Assembly (NCBI GenBank): GCA_019044685.2
Contig: JAGTXX020000009.1
Location: forward strand, 1,736,001-1,800,000
From: Nannochloris sp. 'desiccata'
Taxonomy: Eukaryota > Chlorophyta > Trebouxiophyceae > Chlorellales > Chlorellaceae
Length of the DNA stretch: 64,000 bases
Reading direction: 5' to 3'
The translations under genes and the position numbers were made by a program. Of this stretch, positions 1 to 10,618 are shown one piece after another. Under the pieces are notes generated by a model. It ran no database searches. It worked only from the letters and a program-made list of their open reading frames with translations, and was not told the DNA's origin. Numbering within the stretch: the stretch's first letter is position 1; every line of letters begins with the position of its first letter.

Positions 1-793
1 TTTACTCTATATAAATGAATACGTAAACAATACCTTGATGATTATACTATCAAACTACGAATCCAAACGTTTCTCTGTCGAATTTTCTGCTATGAACGAT
101 GATGATATCTTAAATATATTTGTGTAGCTTTTTGCTTTTCCCTGTACTACTTTTGTCCCTGGTTCCACTAAAAATAAAAGGAACAGGCGGCGACCAATCG
201 GTTCTCAACCCATCTTTATCCTCTTTATTCGTCGTTTATCTCACAGAATGAGCTCCTCCAGGAGAGAAGCAACTTACTGAAGATTGACGCAGACCTCTTT
301 ACTCTTTATTCTTGCATTTAATTCTTTCTTTCTTTTTGCGCTGCTTGGTAGTCTCTTTTTGGGGCAATAAAAACAAGTACAGAAATCAAACCTTAACGTT
401 ACTGCTGCTGAAAAGCATTTTAATCTACTGGGTTTTAACATTTCTGTCTTTTTTTTAACTTTGCGGCCAAGCTAGAAATCCTCTCTCATTCTCCCCTGTA
501 TTCTGAAAATGGAAAAAACTGTGTATTCTTTTGCGTTTATCCTTTACTCCCCCCCCAACTGAATGTCTTTCCTCCCTTTTTCTCCTTTATGCCCAGTAAT
601 GAATAATATAACCACTGTCTTGAAATGAAAACGAGTAAAAAAAACAGAAACCAGTCAACCGAAAAAGTCAAAGTTGAAAAGGCATTTTGACAGGACACGA
701 GGCTCATATATAACAGCCATAATAACAGATAAAACTACCTAAATAATATATTTAAATCTATGTAAACTCTATATTTCAAATACTTTAGCAACA
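1..793. other. AT-rich leader region, no gene recognised
   Basis: No convincing coding frame, RNA gene or repeat family is visible. The stretch is AT-rich with long T and C runs (for example near 548-557). Its last 100 bases presumably hold the promoter of the gene starting at 794. Confidence 0.5.
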
Positions 794-1714
794 ATGAGGC
801 TTCAAAATAGCTTTACCCTTCTATTCACCATTTTTACTATCCTAGCGTCATTTCAACGCAGCCACTATGCCACTGCTCAGACGATTTTAAGATACGCAGT
901 TCAACGAAACACATGTAATTATGATATCATCCCGTCTGAACCTCGCAACCTTGTCTTAATCCAGAAAGATGGGGCACTTAAAGCTACGTGGTGGATTCCT
1001 ATGAACAGACCGTGTGAGGTCAAGTACGAGGTGGCCGTGTTTGGAGCGGGTGGTGGCAAAATAGCAGCAGGAGAGGTGAAAGAGCCTACAGCGATGTTGA
1101 CTGGGTTACGTGATGGTCTTACATATGACGTCACTGTGACAGTACGTATTTATATTTTTTTTTTCACTGACTTTTAATTGTTTATTGCGATTTAAAACCC
1201 AACAATGTTGAATTGTTTTTCTTACCGCCCTCGGTGCTTTTGAACTCTCTCTCTATCTCCCGTTCTGCAGGCTCGCACAAATAAAGGAAGAAGCCCTCCT
1301 ACTAAAGCTTCCACATCCCCTCTGGGACGTTCTTCTCACTTAAATTCCGCCTCGTCCCTCATCAGCGGCAACTTTGGCCTGGTTCCAGCCACAAGGCAAG
1401 ACTGGACGTGCTCTCCCAAATCTTCAGTCTCCATCTGCCCTGCCGCCGCTTCGAGACTCTGCAACCCAATGACCTGCACTGAAGTGGCCAAACGAGGTTT
1501 ATGCGACGCCTCATTCATGCGTCAGACTGATTGGCAGAAAAGACAGGTGACCCAGTTCTGCTCTGGTGAGTGTGGATGTGCGGCGCACCCCACTTTACGA
1601 CAAACATTGGCTGGCCCGAGAGCTGATGCCTGCTGTGCCATTCAAACGGCAGAATACTTTCAAGATGAAAATGGACGTTCAACAAACGGTATTGATAAAG
1701 GAAAAGAGGGATAG
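794..1714 (+). CDS. Secreted FnIII-like / ShK-like domain protein
   Basis: Two exons, 794-1141 and 1271-1714, joined in phase 0 across a GT-AG intron, give about 263 residues. The N-terminus is a signal peptide ending near residue 28 (hydrophobic core, then Ala-Thr-Ala-Gln). Residues about 45-116 have a fibronectin type III look: SEPRNLVL, a central TWW, and GLRDGLTYDVTV at the end. The second exon carries a Cys-rich segment with the spacing of a ShK toxin-like (ShKT) domain: C-x3-A-x3-G-x-C, a Met, then C-x3-C-x-C. ShKT domains occur in many non-toxic extracellular algal and animal proteins, and nothing here implies toxicity. The likely role is extracellular binding or a cell-wall or surface protein, which is inference. 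A further 3' exon is possible. Confidence 0.55.
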
Positions 1715-2030
1715 TAGAATTTGCGGTTGAAGAATGATCCATGCTTTTGGCACAGTTTCTGTTTAAAGTTTTTTACAGAAATTAACTCCCTTTTTTTCCC
1801 TTGCAAGTTTGAAAGCTGTCCTTCATGTGGGTATTCATTCCATGGTAGGAAGATATGCATTGGGCTGTATCTGTCCTAATTCCACTGCATACAGATGTTT
1901 TCTCTTACCTTCTGTATCTGTCTGTAACATAAGGGTATTGAGAGGGTTCAAAAATTATAAGTAGAGAAATCTAATTGCTTTACGCTTTTGGTTTCTCTCT
2001 GGAAAGTTGAGGTGAGAAAACAAGAAATCT
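1715..2030. other. Intergenic spacer with one copy of a direct repeat
   Basis: Convergent spacer between the secreted protein and the ankyrin gene. It holds no coding frame I can support. It contains repeat copy 1952-1994, matched at 3420-3462. Confidence 0.5.
1952..1994 (+). repeat. 43-base direct repeat, copy 1
   Basis: Matches 3420-3462 in the same orientation at about 38 of 43 positions; the identical core is TTGCTTTACGCTTTTGGTT. The two copies bracket the ankyrin gene and its upstream spacer. No inverted termini or transposase accompany them. Confidence 0.7.
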
Positions 2031-2867
2031 TTAAAGACGAGTTTCATGGGATCTCCTTTGCTCAAGCTTGGCTAGATGCCTTTGAAGGGACTGTTTTATT
2101 TTCTTTGTAGCTGCACAATCCACGTGTACGAAGCAGGGTACCTCCAATGCGTTTTTTATTTGGTCAATATCATTGACATGCTTCAGTAACACCTCAAGAC
2201 ACTCAGCATTTCCATGAGAGGCTGCCAGCATCAATGCTGTCCGCCCGTGATTACCAAGAACATTCACATCGGCGCCATGCTTCAGTAACACCTCAAGACA
2301 GTCGGCATATTCATATATCCAACAAAAACTGGCTACCTCCATCAATGCTGTGTTTCCTATATAATTAGCACAATTCGCATCGGCACCATGGTTCAGTAAC
2401 ACCTCAAGACAGTCGGCACATCCACGAGCGGCTGCCTCCATCAATGCTGTCTTACCGTCATTTTTGGCAGCATTCACATCGGCGCCATGCTTCAGTAACA
2501 CCTCAAGGCAGTCGGCATGTCCACCACAGGCTGCCGAATACAATGCTGTCTCTTCCTCATTATCAACAACATTCACATCAACGCCATGCTCCAGTAACGC
2601 CTCAAGACAGTCGGCATGTCCAAAAAATGCTGCCCAATATAATGCTGTCTTTCCTGTATTACTGACAGCATTCGCGTCAGCACCATGCTTCAGTAACAGT
2701 CTAAAAGAGCCGAATTTACCAAAAGGGGCTGCCCACATCAATCCTGTATCACCACAATGCTCATGAGCATAATTCACATCAGCACCATTCTTTATCAAAC
2801 GTTCTACCTCGCCGATATTGTTGACCCTCACCGCCTCAAGAAGTTCCAAGTCTAAATGACTCATCAA
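2031..2867 (-). CDS. Ankyrin repeat protein, seven repeats
   Basis: A single-exon gene of 278 residues. Almost the whole length is made of 33-residue ankyrin repeats with the TALxxAA...G..ADCLEVLLKHGADVN signature. I count seven, the sixth carrying a short insertion (SFCWIYEYADCLE). The C-terminus (LQRHLAKLEQRRSHETRL) is charged and helical. There is no signal peptide or membrane span, so a cytosolic or nuclear protein-interaction role is likely. Repeats 3-7 are close copies of each other at the DNA level (the segment encoding ADCLEVLLKHGAD recurs almost unchanged), which indicates recent module duplication. The partner is unknown. Confidence 0.85.
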   Translation of the reverse strand: MMSHLDLELLEAVRVNNIGEVERLIKNGADVNYAHEHCGDTGLMWAAPFGKFGSFRLLLKHGADANAVSNTGKTALYWAAFFGHADCLEALLEHGVDVNVVDNEEETALYSAACGGHADCLEVLLKHGADVNAAKNDGKTALMEAAARGCADCLEVLLNHGADANCANYIGNTALMEVASFCWIYEYADCLEVLLKHGADVNVLGNHGRTALMLAASHGNAECLEVLLKHVNDIDQIKNALEVPCFVHVDCAATKKIKQSLQRHLAKLEQRRSHETRL

Positions 2868-3909
2868 TAGTAAATTCCAAAGGGATCAATGTGCAAACAC
2901 CATTCATATACTGGTCGAAGCCACACAACTCTTTGAAACAGGGTTGATTATCTCAGCTGTCTTCCAATATTACCTGCCGCTTTGCACACCGACCAGCTGC
3001 ACAACTATTAGTAGAGCCAACCTTGTCTTGAATCTGTCAGGAATGTTCTCTGGAAAATTATTCTCCGAAAACAGGACTTGTTTTCAAACCTGTAGCAATA
3101 ACTTTCTTGGTTAATGATGCAAATCGAAGATCTTCTATGTAGCAGAGAGCCTGCTGGAGTTGTGAGCTCAAGGTTACACCGCTTGATCAATTATTTTCTT
3201 TCAGAAACGCAGCTTGGCAAGAATCATAGGGTAACTCACCTCTCTCGTGAATACACGCACAAAGTGAAAACTCTGGCTTTGGGGGCACCTGGTATTTAAT
3301 CTTTCATTCGTTGCCAAAGAGGGCAATCAGTTAAATACTCATTAATTTGACTAGTGTCATGACGCCAAAAGTTTTGCTCTTAGTAGGCTGCAGCAGTTAG
3401 TATCCTTAAATCTATTTACAAATTATAATTGCAGAAATCTAGTTGCTTTACGCTTTTGGTTGACTTTTTTGGTTAACTTTGTGCTCCAGCCCAACCTTGG
3501 GCTTCAAGTTGAATTTGATGACATGGCATTGCAATCGAAAGCCAACAAACCCAATAGCGGAAAATAACAAGCTGCGGCGCGGGACATGGACTACAAAAGG
3601 GTGTATTTTACAGCATAGTGGTTAATAATGCAAAGAAATGCGAGAACGGAACAACGTATCATCACCATGGTAGCAAAGAATCAACGCCCCAAGGCATCTT
3701 GGCCAGGGTCGAAGTATATTCTAGCAGCAGCCCCACAAGGCAGCACGCCGGCAGCAAGGACCCACTGACCGACCAAGTCATCATGGCCCACCATGGCACC
3801 ACGGTAGCAGCGCAACATCCACGGATTCCTATCCTCCTTTGTTTGGCGGTGGCGGCGAAACTTCATAAAGTGGTAAATACCTTTTAAATTATTATTATTA
3901 TTATTCAAT
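2868..3909. other. Spacer of about 1 kb, no supported gene
   Basis: Several open frames of 60-89 codons occur on both strands, but none has protein-like composition or a recognisable motif. The stretch contains the second copy of the 43-base direct repeat (3420-3462) and a run of (ATT)n at about 3887-3905. It lies between the starts of the ankyrin gene and the end of RRP42. Confidence 0.45.
3420..3462 (+). repeat. 43-base direct repeat, copy 2
   Basis: Partner of 1952-1994 (about 38 of 43 bases identical). The pair flanks roughly 1.4 kb that contains the ankyrin gene. Confidence 0.7.
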
Positions 3910-4788
3910 TTATTCCGTATCAATTTCTTTCAAATATGAATCGAGCGCAGCGTGCATCGCTTTCCCTTGTCTCTGCGCTAATCCGATCATTTCCATCAAC
4001 GTCACAGCTTCTATTCCACTTTCTCTGCGCTTTGTCACCCCTGCTACCGTCCCTTGAGCATCCACCGCCACCTGTAGTACCGCCCTGGCACTTTCTTCTT
4101 CTTCTGCAGTTGGATCCACTATCGTTGCAGAATTCCCCAGTAACCCTATGCTAAGTGCTAAAGGTACTCTGCTGATATCTAGACGTAATGCTTGTTCTGG
4201 ATCGTCATCTAATTCATACTCTGGCTCATCATCTGGAGAATCACCCTGCACAATTTCTACTTTTGGTATTCTAGAATCAAATAACGCAGATTTCATAGCG
4301 ATACTCGTCGCATCTAAAGCAGCGCCGTCTAAATATAAGATTAAAGCGTCAATAAATAGCACCCAGCAGGTTTTGCCTGAGACGATTTTTAGAGCGGTGA
4401 GATCAAGAGGGGTTAAAGCAGGGGACGAGGCAGAGGGGCCTGGAGGGACATACATACTTCTTTCTAATGCTCCAGCGATTTCTGATCCGAGTTCTTCTCC
4501 ACCACGGCCACGAAAGGCAGGGCTGGCTACAGGAGAGCACTCCACATGGAATTTGAGTAGACCTGCGTCGGGGCGTTCTTGGCTTGGGGTACCAATCTCT
4601 GCTTTGACGGCGACAATAACGTCAGTTCCGCCTAATCTCACGCGTGCAGATCCAGTGGCGTTTGGTATGACGCCAAGCTGGATGTCAGCGCGGCGGATAT
4701 CTTGTCTTTGTCTTCCATCGTTGCGGACATTTTGTTCAGCACCGGAGATAATGAACCTTTGCTCTGCATCCCCGATCAAGGTGCCCAT
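3910..4788 (-). CDS. RRP42: Exosome complex component RRP42 (EXOSC7-like)
   Basis: 292 residues, one exon, start ATG at 4788. This is the RNase PH-fold family of the eukaryotic exosome ring. The N-terminus has the Rrp42 pattern: an NVRNDGR motif, GSARVRLGGTDVIVAVKAEIG, then a CSPVASPAFRGRGGEEL segment. The second half shows WVLFIDALILYLDGAALDATSIAMKSAL and a PLALSIGLLG strand typical of the ring subunits. In eukaryotes this subunit is catalytically inactive and helps form the six-subunit RNA-threading ring in nucleus and cytoplasm. The length matches the family (about 290). It is divergent from the RluA-type gene, with only about 120 bases between the two start codons, so a shared bidirectional promoter is likely. 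Confidence 0.9.
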   Translation of the reverse strand: MGTLIGDAEQRFIISGAEQNVRNDGRQRQDIRRADIQLGVIPNATGSARVRLGGTDVIVAVKAEIGTPSQERPDAGLLKFHVECSPVASPAFRGRGGEELGSEIAGALERSMYVPPGPSASSPALTPLDLTALKIVSGKTCWVLFIDALILYLDGAALDATSIAMKSALFDSRIPKVEIVQGDSPDDEPEYELDDDPEQALRLDISRVPLALSIGLLGNSATIVDPTAEEEESARAVLQVAVDAQGTVAGVTKRRESGIEAVTLMEMIGLAQRQGKAMHAALDSYLKEIDTE

Positions 4789-4908
4789 TTTGGCGTCTGT
4801 TTAGGAACTTCTTAGATAAAATTAAAACCTCATGCATTAGAAACCATATAAAAATATTTGAATGAGGAGAGACCCCGCCAAAAAACAGGCAGAAGAAACT
4901 TTCATTTG

Positions 4909-6430
4909 ATGACATCTACCTCTAAACTTATAATTTTTCAACTGTGCAAACATCTGATGTTCCGTGCTGGGCTCGCAACGGGGCGATGGCATCGTTTGCC
5001 GTTTGTTCAGCAGCTCACTAATCTCAGACATTTTCAAGTCTCAGCTGCCCTGCCCGAGGTGAGCAACCTAGGGACAATTTGAGAATACTATACCGTTTCC
5101 TGCTTTTAATGCTTCTCTATTACCGCACTGAGTACCCCTACATACTCATCATTTTACATAATCTTCCAACATTAATCACATGCAGCATTCATTTCAAGTC
5201 GACGCCGACGACTTCAAAAAATCTTCCAAACTCCGTCTTGACGCCTACCTCGCTGCCCAACTCCCTCAAACGAGTCGAGCTCGTCTTCAAGCATCCATTA
5301 AAGGCGGTCTTATTACTGTAAACGGCTCCCCACAGTCCAAAGCATCGTACGTAGTCAAGCAAGGCGACGTCGTTCTCTGCTCAGTTTTGCCACCACCACC
5401 ACTGGAAGCTGCCCCAGAATCTATCCCTCTGGATATAGTCTTTGAAGATGAACATGTGATTGTGGTGAATAAAACTGCAGATATGGTGATGCACCCTGCT
5501 CCTGGCCATTATACTGGTACGATGGTGAATGCGTTGCTCTACCACTGTGGCTTACCCTCAGTCAAGCTCGCTGTGGCAGATGCAACAGATGCTTCTATTG
5601 TTGATAGTACCAGTGTTGGTACTGATTCTTCACTGACAAATGACAGTGAGATAAATGATGAAGATGAAGATGATATCGGTATTGAGCTGTTGCTAGGCAA
5701 TTGCAACCAACAACCGCCGGAGCAGATGAGTATTGGCACCGCCTCTTCTTCATCTACCTCTCTTCTCCAAAATTCTAATTCAGGATTAAGTTCTGTGGGC
5801 AGTGATGCCCATGTTATACGTCCTGGAATCGTCCATAGACTCGACAAAGGCACTACTGGCCTTGTCGTTGTTGCTAAAACCGACCTTGCTCATCTGTCCC
5901 TCTGCGGACAATTCAAGGACAGGAGTGTTGGTCGTGCGTACCACGCGTTAACGTTAGGTGTCCCTCAATCCTCTAAGGGAAGGGTAGAGACTAATATTGG
6001 TAGAGACTTTAGAGATAGAAAGAAAATGGCTGCATTTGAGTTCTGTTCGACGAGAGGTAGAAACGCGGCAAGTAACTACGAAGTGCTTGAGACGCTCGCG
6101 GGCGGGAGAGCCGCGTTAGTCGAATGGAAGCTTGAAACTGGGAGAACTCATCAAATTCGAGTCCATTCAAAATATATTGGCAATCCCTTGATTGCAGATG
6201 ACACGTACAGTGGAGGTAGTGGAGCTGCAGTGAGCGTATTAGGTGGAGGCAAGGCGCAAAGAGTCGCTGCTACGCATGCTGTGATAAAAGTATTAGCAAG
6301 GCCTGCATTGCATGCAAAAACGTTGGCATTTGATCATCCAGTGACTGGGGAGAGGATGCAGTTTGACTCTGAGTTGCCTGAAGATTTCAAAGAAGCTCTA
6401 GACATGCTTAGAAATCCAACACAGTTTTAG
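4909..6430 (+). CDS. Organellar RluA-family rRNA pseudouridine synthase
   Basis: Exons 4909-5058 and 5186-6430 (phase 0) give 464 residues. The first 50 residues are rich in Ser, Leu, His and Arg with almost no acidic residues and look like a plastid or mitochondrial transit peptide. Next come an S4-type RNA-binding segment (KLRLDAYLAAQLPQTSRARL), the synthase core (DIVFEDEHVIVVNKTADMVMHP), the catalytic HRLDKGTTGL with Asp270, and the C-terminal GRTHQIRVH motif. An acidic, Ser-rich insertion of about 80 residues sits before HRLD, which is unusual for RluD relatives. The expected substrate is organelle large-subunit rRNA, converting uridine to pseudouridine; the exact site cannot be told. Confidence 0.88.
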
Positions 6431-6668
6431 AATTCTTTTTATTTAGTTTTTGAAATTTATTGCCGTGTATGTCACGTGACATTATTCATATGCTGGATTA
6501 AGATAACCAAATCAAGTATTTCATAGGAGATAGCTTCAAGCTACATAGTGTGCAGTACAAAAGTAAAAAAAAAGGCTAGCGAAGCAAAAGCACAAGTAAA
6601 GCACAAAGGAGATGTTCAGTAACCAAATTTTAATTTCTCGTCAATTATTTTATTGTATCAAATGATTT

Positions 6669-7466
6669 CTATTCTTCCATAGCGTCCTCGCCCCCATTCT
6701 CATCGCAGTTGGCAGTATTACTATTCACTGTCCATGGACCCAACATAAACCCAGCATCTGGTGGTGTCAACATAGGCAGCACCTCCATTGCATCTACATT
6801 TCTATCAACCCCATCTTCTTCTTCTTCTTGTGTTGATGTAAGCATCTCACTTCCCCCGGTATCACGCCCCTGTGCATACGCCCCGTTAGAAAGACCAGGA
6901 AAGAAAATCAGTGGTGGTGGGGAATAGGGGACTAAGGCTAATGGGTTGTACGGAATCTCTTCAATAAGGGGACCCGACGACGATTGTGGAAGGGTGGTGC
7001 TCTTGTTGGCTGTAATTTTAGTGAAATGAGGGTGCCGACGAGAATCTAATACAACTTCTGGGATTTTACGAATGATGTCTGGAGGGAGCATCAATCTATG
7101 TGCGATAGTGCCCTCTACATCATTCTGAAGAGAGTCGTCGTCAATTCGTCTTCGCTGTCGGCAGTGACAAGAACTAGGTTGCCCCGACGCCAGGTTATCT
7201 ACTACTTCTAATTCGTCTTCTGAGTTATATTCGTTATCCTCCTCAAACAGGGCGTCTAAACCGTGCTTTCTCCGCTGGTGAATATCTTCAGGGAGGTCTA
7301 TTGCATCTGGGAAAACTTCAACGTTGGTGATGGAATCAGAGAGAGTAGAACGGGGAGAAATGACTCGGGGGCGTTTGATAGAAGCAGACTGCAGCAGGTC
7401 TTTGTCTTGGTTGATGGCGTCTTCGTGCAGCCTTTTGGAGGGGTTGTGAGGTATCGTAGTCGCCAT
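6669..7466 (-). CDS. Unrecognised acidic, low-complexity protein (265 aa)
   Basis: A single open frame from an ATG at 7466. I recognise no domain. Visible parts are a basic patch near residues 12-40 (KRLHED, SIKRPR), a QRRKHGLDALFEED segment, an acidic stretch around 75-92, a short Cys/His/Arg patch (SCHCRQRRRIDDD), a Pro-rich middle (NPLALVPYSPPPLIFFP) and an acidic C-terminus. KRPR and CRQRRR could act as nuclear localisation signals, so a nuclear disordered regulator is possible. It has no signal peptide or membrane span. Codon usage and length favour a real gene, but function is unknown. It converges on the RluA-type gene. Confidence 0.55.
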   Translation of the reverse strand: MATTIPHNPSKRLHEDAINQDKDLLQSASIKRPRVISPRSTLSDSITNVEVFPDAIDLPEDIHQRRKHGLDALFEEDNEYNSEDELEVVDNLASGQPSSCHCRQRRRIDDDSLQNDVEGTIAHRLMLPPDIIRKIPEVVLDSRRHPHFTKITANKSTTLPQSSSGPLIEEIPYNPLALVPYSPPPLIFFPGLSNGAYAQGRDTGGSEMLTSTQEEEEDGVDRNVDAMEVLPMLTPPDAGFMLGPWTVNSNTANCDENGGEDAMEE

Positions 7467-7582
7467 TTCAAAGGCCTTGAAGTTTCCAAATCTAGAAGGA
7501 TCGTTTAAATCGTGGAGCGCAAGCCTAATGGCTAGACATCATTAAAGGTCATACGAACGAATGCTTTTATTTGAAGATTTAT

Positions 7583-7981
7583 TCATATGCTGATTTGATA
7601 AAATGGCTTTCTTATAAGTAGTTTCGAGAAGTTTAAGATGCTTCCACAACTTGGCGCCGAAACCCACTGGCTTTTTGCGAACCCACATTGACACTTTGAT
7701 CCCGAAAATCTCGTGCCTTGAGCTACTTTAATGTTCTCATCTGTACGTATTTGAATAGTCGTTCGCCCCAGAAATCTTGCCAGTAGATTTTTACCTTTGT
7801 TCTGGTCAGGCTGGCCGGCATTGCCAGCGGCGGTGGGGACGAAGAAGCAAACTTCATCGGTCGCAACATCGATGCCTGCCCTTGCCCATTTCATTTTAGG
7901 CATTCCAGAAGATGGCTGGGGCTGTTTTTGTCGTATAGGCTTTGCGCATGATGCCTTGTAGAGGGGGGTCCATTGTGCCAT
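7583..7981 (-). CDS. Hypothetical small protein (132 aa)
   Basis: Open frame from ATG 7979-7981, divergent from ARC6 with 223 bases between start codons. The product is basic and contains GKNLLARFLGRTTIQIRTDENIKVAQGTRF and a four-Cys stretch (CQCGF...CGS) that is not a clear zinc motif. No family is recognised. The C-terminal 15 residues look less protein-like and a 3' intron may have been read through. It could be a lineage-specific gene or a chance frame in a promoter region. Confidence 0.35.
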   Translation of the reverse strand: MAQWTPLYKASCAKPIRQKQPQPSSGMPKMKWARAGIDVATDEVCFFVPTAAGNAGQPDQNKGKNLLARFLGRTTIQIRTDENIKVAQGTRFSGSKCQCGFAKSQWVSAPSCGSILNFSKLLIRKPFYQISI

Positions 7982-8204
7982 TCAAAAAAGAAAGTCCAGC
8001 TCAGATTTAAAATCCTAAATTTGCTCATACGGCCCGCTGCCTGCTCAGGAGAAGCTTCACATATCTAATTATCTTAACCAAAAATTTCAAAGCCTCGGCT
8101 ACTGCCCTGATAACAGAAAACTATTCTGGGTTTGATCTTATTTTTGCACCCATCAAGAACCCACCTTGATAAAGCAGCCCATTTTTTTTTAATCGCAGCT
8201 TGGA

Positions 8205-10618
8205 ATGAAGACTTCGCTTGGCCCTAAATTGGGCAAAAGAGGAGCGGCTGTGCGGCCTTCTTTTCTCCCATTGCACAGTGCTCACCGCAGAATCCAACAG
8301 AATGTCCGTGTTTCTGCACTGTTGAACAAAATCACCACTAAAAACACCAAGGATTCTGTTGAAGAGGCGATTGTCATCCCTTTGAACTACGCTCAGGTTG
8401 GTTTTGTTGCCTAAAATTTGTATTTTTACTCTCCCTCCAAAACACTTCCAAGGATGATATGATCGCCACCAGTTTTGTCCATTTCTTTCACATCATCTCA
8501 CGCTATATCTCCAACGTATTTTTACGTTTTCCGCAGTTGTTGAATCTGCGTGGCCGTGACTTTTACCTCGATCCTCAGATCACCAGTGCACACGATGACT
8601 TGACTGCATTTGATCTTGACGCTTCCTACTCTTCAGTAGCTCGTTTAGGCAAAGAAAAGATGCTCTTCGCTGCCCGGGAAGGTCTTCGAACAGCCAAGGG
8701 ACGTGTTTCACTCATTCACCCTGACATCGCCGTGGAACCTGTCCTCTTACCAGGCGCCATGGCGTTACTTGAGCAGGCCGGTCAATATGAGCTTGTCATT
8801 CAGCTTTCTCAGCAAGCAAAGAGCGTGACTTCCCGTGATATTCGCCCTAATAACCGCACTACCATGCGTGATTATGAGCGTGATGTCGCTCTTGCTTCTG
8901 CGCTCGCCCACTGTGGCCTTGCTAAAAAGGATCTCGAGGCTCAACGCCCTGCCATGGGCTGTGCTCGCTTGGAGGAGGCTCTCTACATGCTGCGCGAATG
9001 CTCTGCTTCCACTGGGTCTACCCCTTTTGCACAAGATTTACAATCTAACATCATGAACGCCTTATCGGACCTCAAAGCCGATGCTATTTACGATTACCTT
9101 ACCCAGCCTCTTGACTTGGCGGAAGTTGCCTTGAGAACACAGGCTCTCGCAGGTCTCCGCAGTTTATTGATGATTCAAGCGGACTCTACCACTGAAAAAT
9201 TAGTCAGCCCTGAATACGTCTCTCGTGGTTTTGCTACTTTGACCTCTGAGGAGATTTGTGGGGTTGTTGAATGGCCAAAGATCATCGCTACACCAAAAAT
9301 GTATGCCTGGTGGCAACCAGAGTTGCTTCCTAAGGTAGGACTTGCCCATATTGTCGCTGGATTTTCCACCAGGAAGCCAGAATTGATCTGCACTGCACGG
9401 ATGGTGCTTGAAAGCGCGCGTAACACGACCATGCCAGTTGATGTTGCAATCCACCTTGCCGTCTGTGAGGTCCTTTTGGGTGCACCTTACAGCGCTTTGG
9501 ATTTGTTAAAAGAAGACGAAAGATACGGTGGAAGTGTCAATAGTACTAGGACCAGTATTACAAACAGAGCACGTTCAAACTACTCTGCAGCTGCCGCCGC
9601 TGCCTCCTTGGCCTTCCCAGAAAGAGACGGGGTCATGACCTTTATTCGTGCAGCTTCCCCTGAAGGCGAAGCTGACCTATTACCTGGCCTGTGCTTATTT
9701 GTAGAGCAATGGTTACAACGCCTGGCCTTCCCGTTAATGAGAGATTCTCAAGAACGGCCGCCATTGGCTTCTCTTGCTGCTTACTTTGATGACCCCAGGA
9801 CGGAACAATTTTTGGAATCTAGAGAGAATACGTCTTTCTTTAGTATCTTGAGCAATGCAGCTACGGTAACTCCTGTGATGCTTTCAAAAGCAACGCAGAT
9901 TGTTGGTACTGCAGCAGGTACTGTAACTGCCTTACCTGCCCGGTTTCTCAAATTCCTATTACGGCAAAAGCACATTGCCTATGGTGTCGGTGCCATTGCC
10001 GCTGTGGCTGCAATCGCAGTTGGTGTTAGAATGAAAGGCGGTGCTGGAGCAAGCCAGCAAACGTCTCGATCGTTAAGTGGACAAGCTCCAGGGGGTACTG
10101 CAGCAGCAGCAGCAGCACGCCGTACCTCTTTCAAAAACCCTTTCTCTTCTCGCAAACAAACTACTCTACCTACTGACGCCACGGCAACAACTCAAACTCA
10201 AACTACCACGACGCTCACGAAAGATGCAGCCCAGCGATTGGTGAAACAATGGCTTGACATCAAAGCAGAAGCAATGGGTCCTCGTCACACGACGACCCGT
10301 CTTTCGACAGTCCTTGCTGAGCCCATGCTTAAAGCTGTCACCACCGAAGCAAGAGAGGCAGCATCGAGTGGATGGTTCTGGAACATCCGCCCTCTTCGTG
10401 CTCGCATTGTGTCTATTGATGGCAGTGCTCTTACAGCTGAAGGTGATGGGTATGCTGTAGTTGTTGCGTCTGTTGACGAAAGTGCGGATTTATGGGCTAC
10501 GAATGGGAAAAAAGGGGATTCTTATCAAAGTGAGTACAAGGTGGAATATACGATGGTGAGAGGCGGCGGTGGTCAAGGTGGATGGAAAATTGCAAGTGCA
10601 TTAGTAATTGGAAAGTAA
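8205..10618 (+). CDS. ARC6: Plastid division protein ARC6
   Basis: Exons 8205-8396 and 8537-10618 (phase 0) give 757 residues, close to the family length of about 800. The first 50 residues form a chloroplast transit peptide (Lys/Arg/Ser/Leu-rich, few acids). Then comes IPLNYAQ joined to LLNLRGRDFYLDPQ and the J-like helix (SSVARLGKEKMLFAAREGL), a long helical stromal region, one transmembrane helix (AYGVGAIAAVAAIAVGV, about residue 536), a Ser/Thr-rich linker and a C-terminal IMS-facing domain (VKQWLDIKAEAMGPRH to KIASALVIG). ARC6 spans the inner envelope, binds FtsZ2 on the stromal side and PDV proteins in the intermembrane space, and anchors the Z ring. The paralogue PARC6 is the alternative; the J-like region favours ARC6. 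Confidence 0.9.

Noticed and set aside
1952..3462. Ankyrin block as a transposon
   Set aside because: The flanking repeats are direct, imperfect and short, with no inverted ends, target-site duplication or transposase.
3618..3887. 89-codon plus-strand frame between ankyrin and RRP42 genes
   Set aside because: No motif, unusual His/Thr/Gln composition, and no splice or start context to support it.
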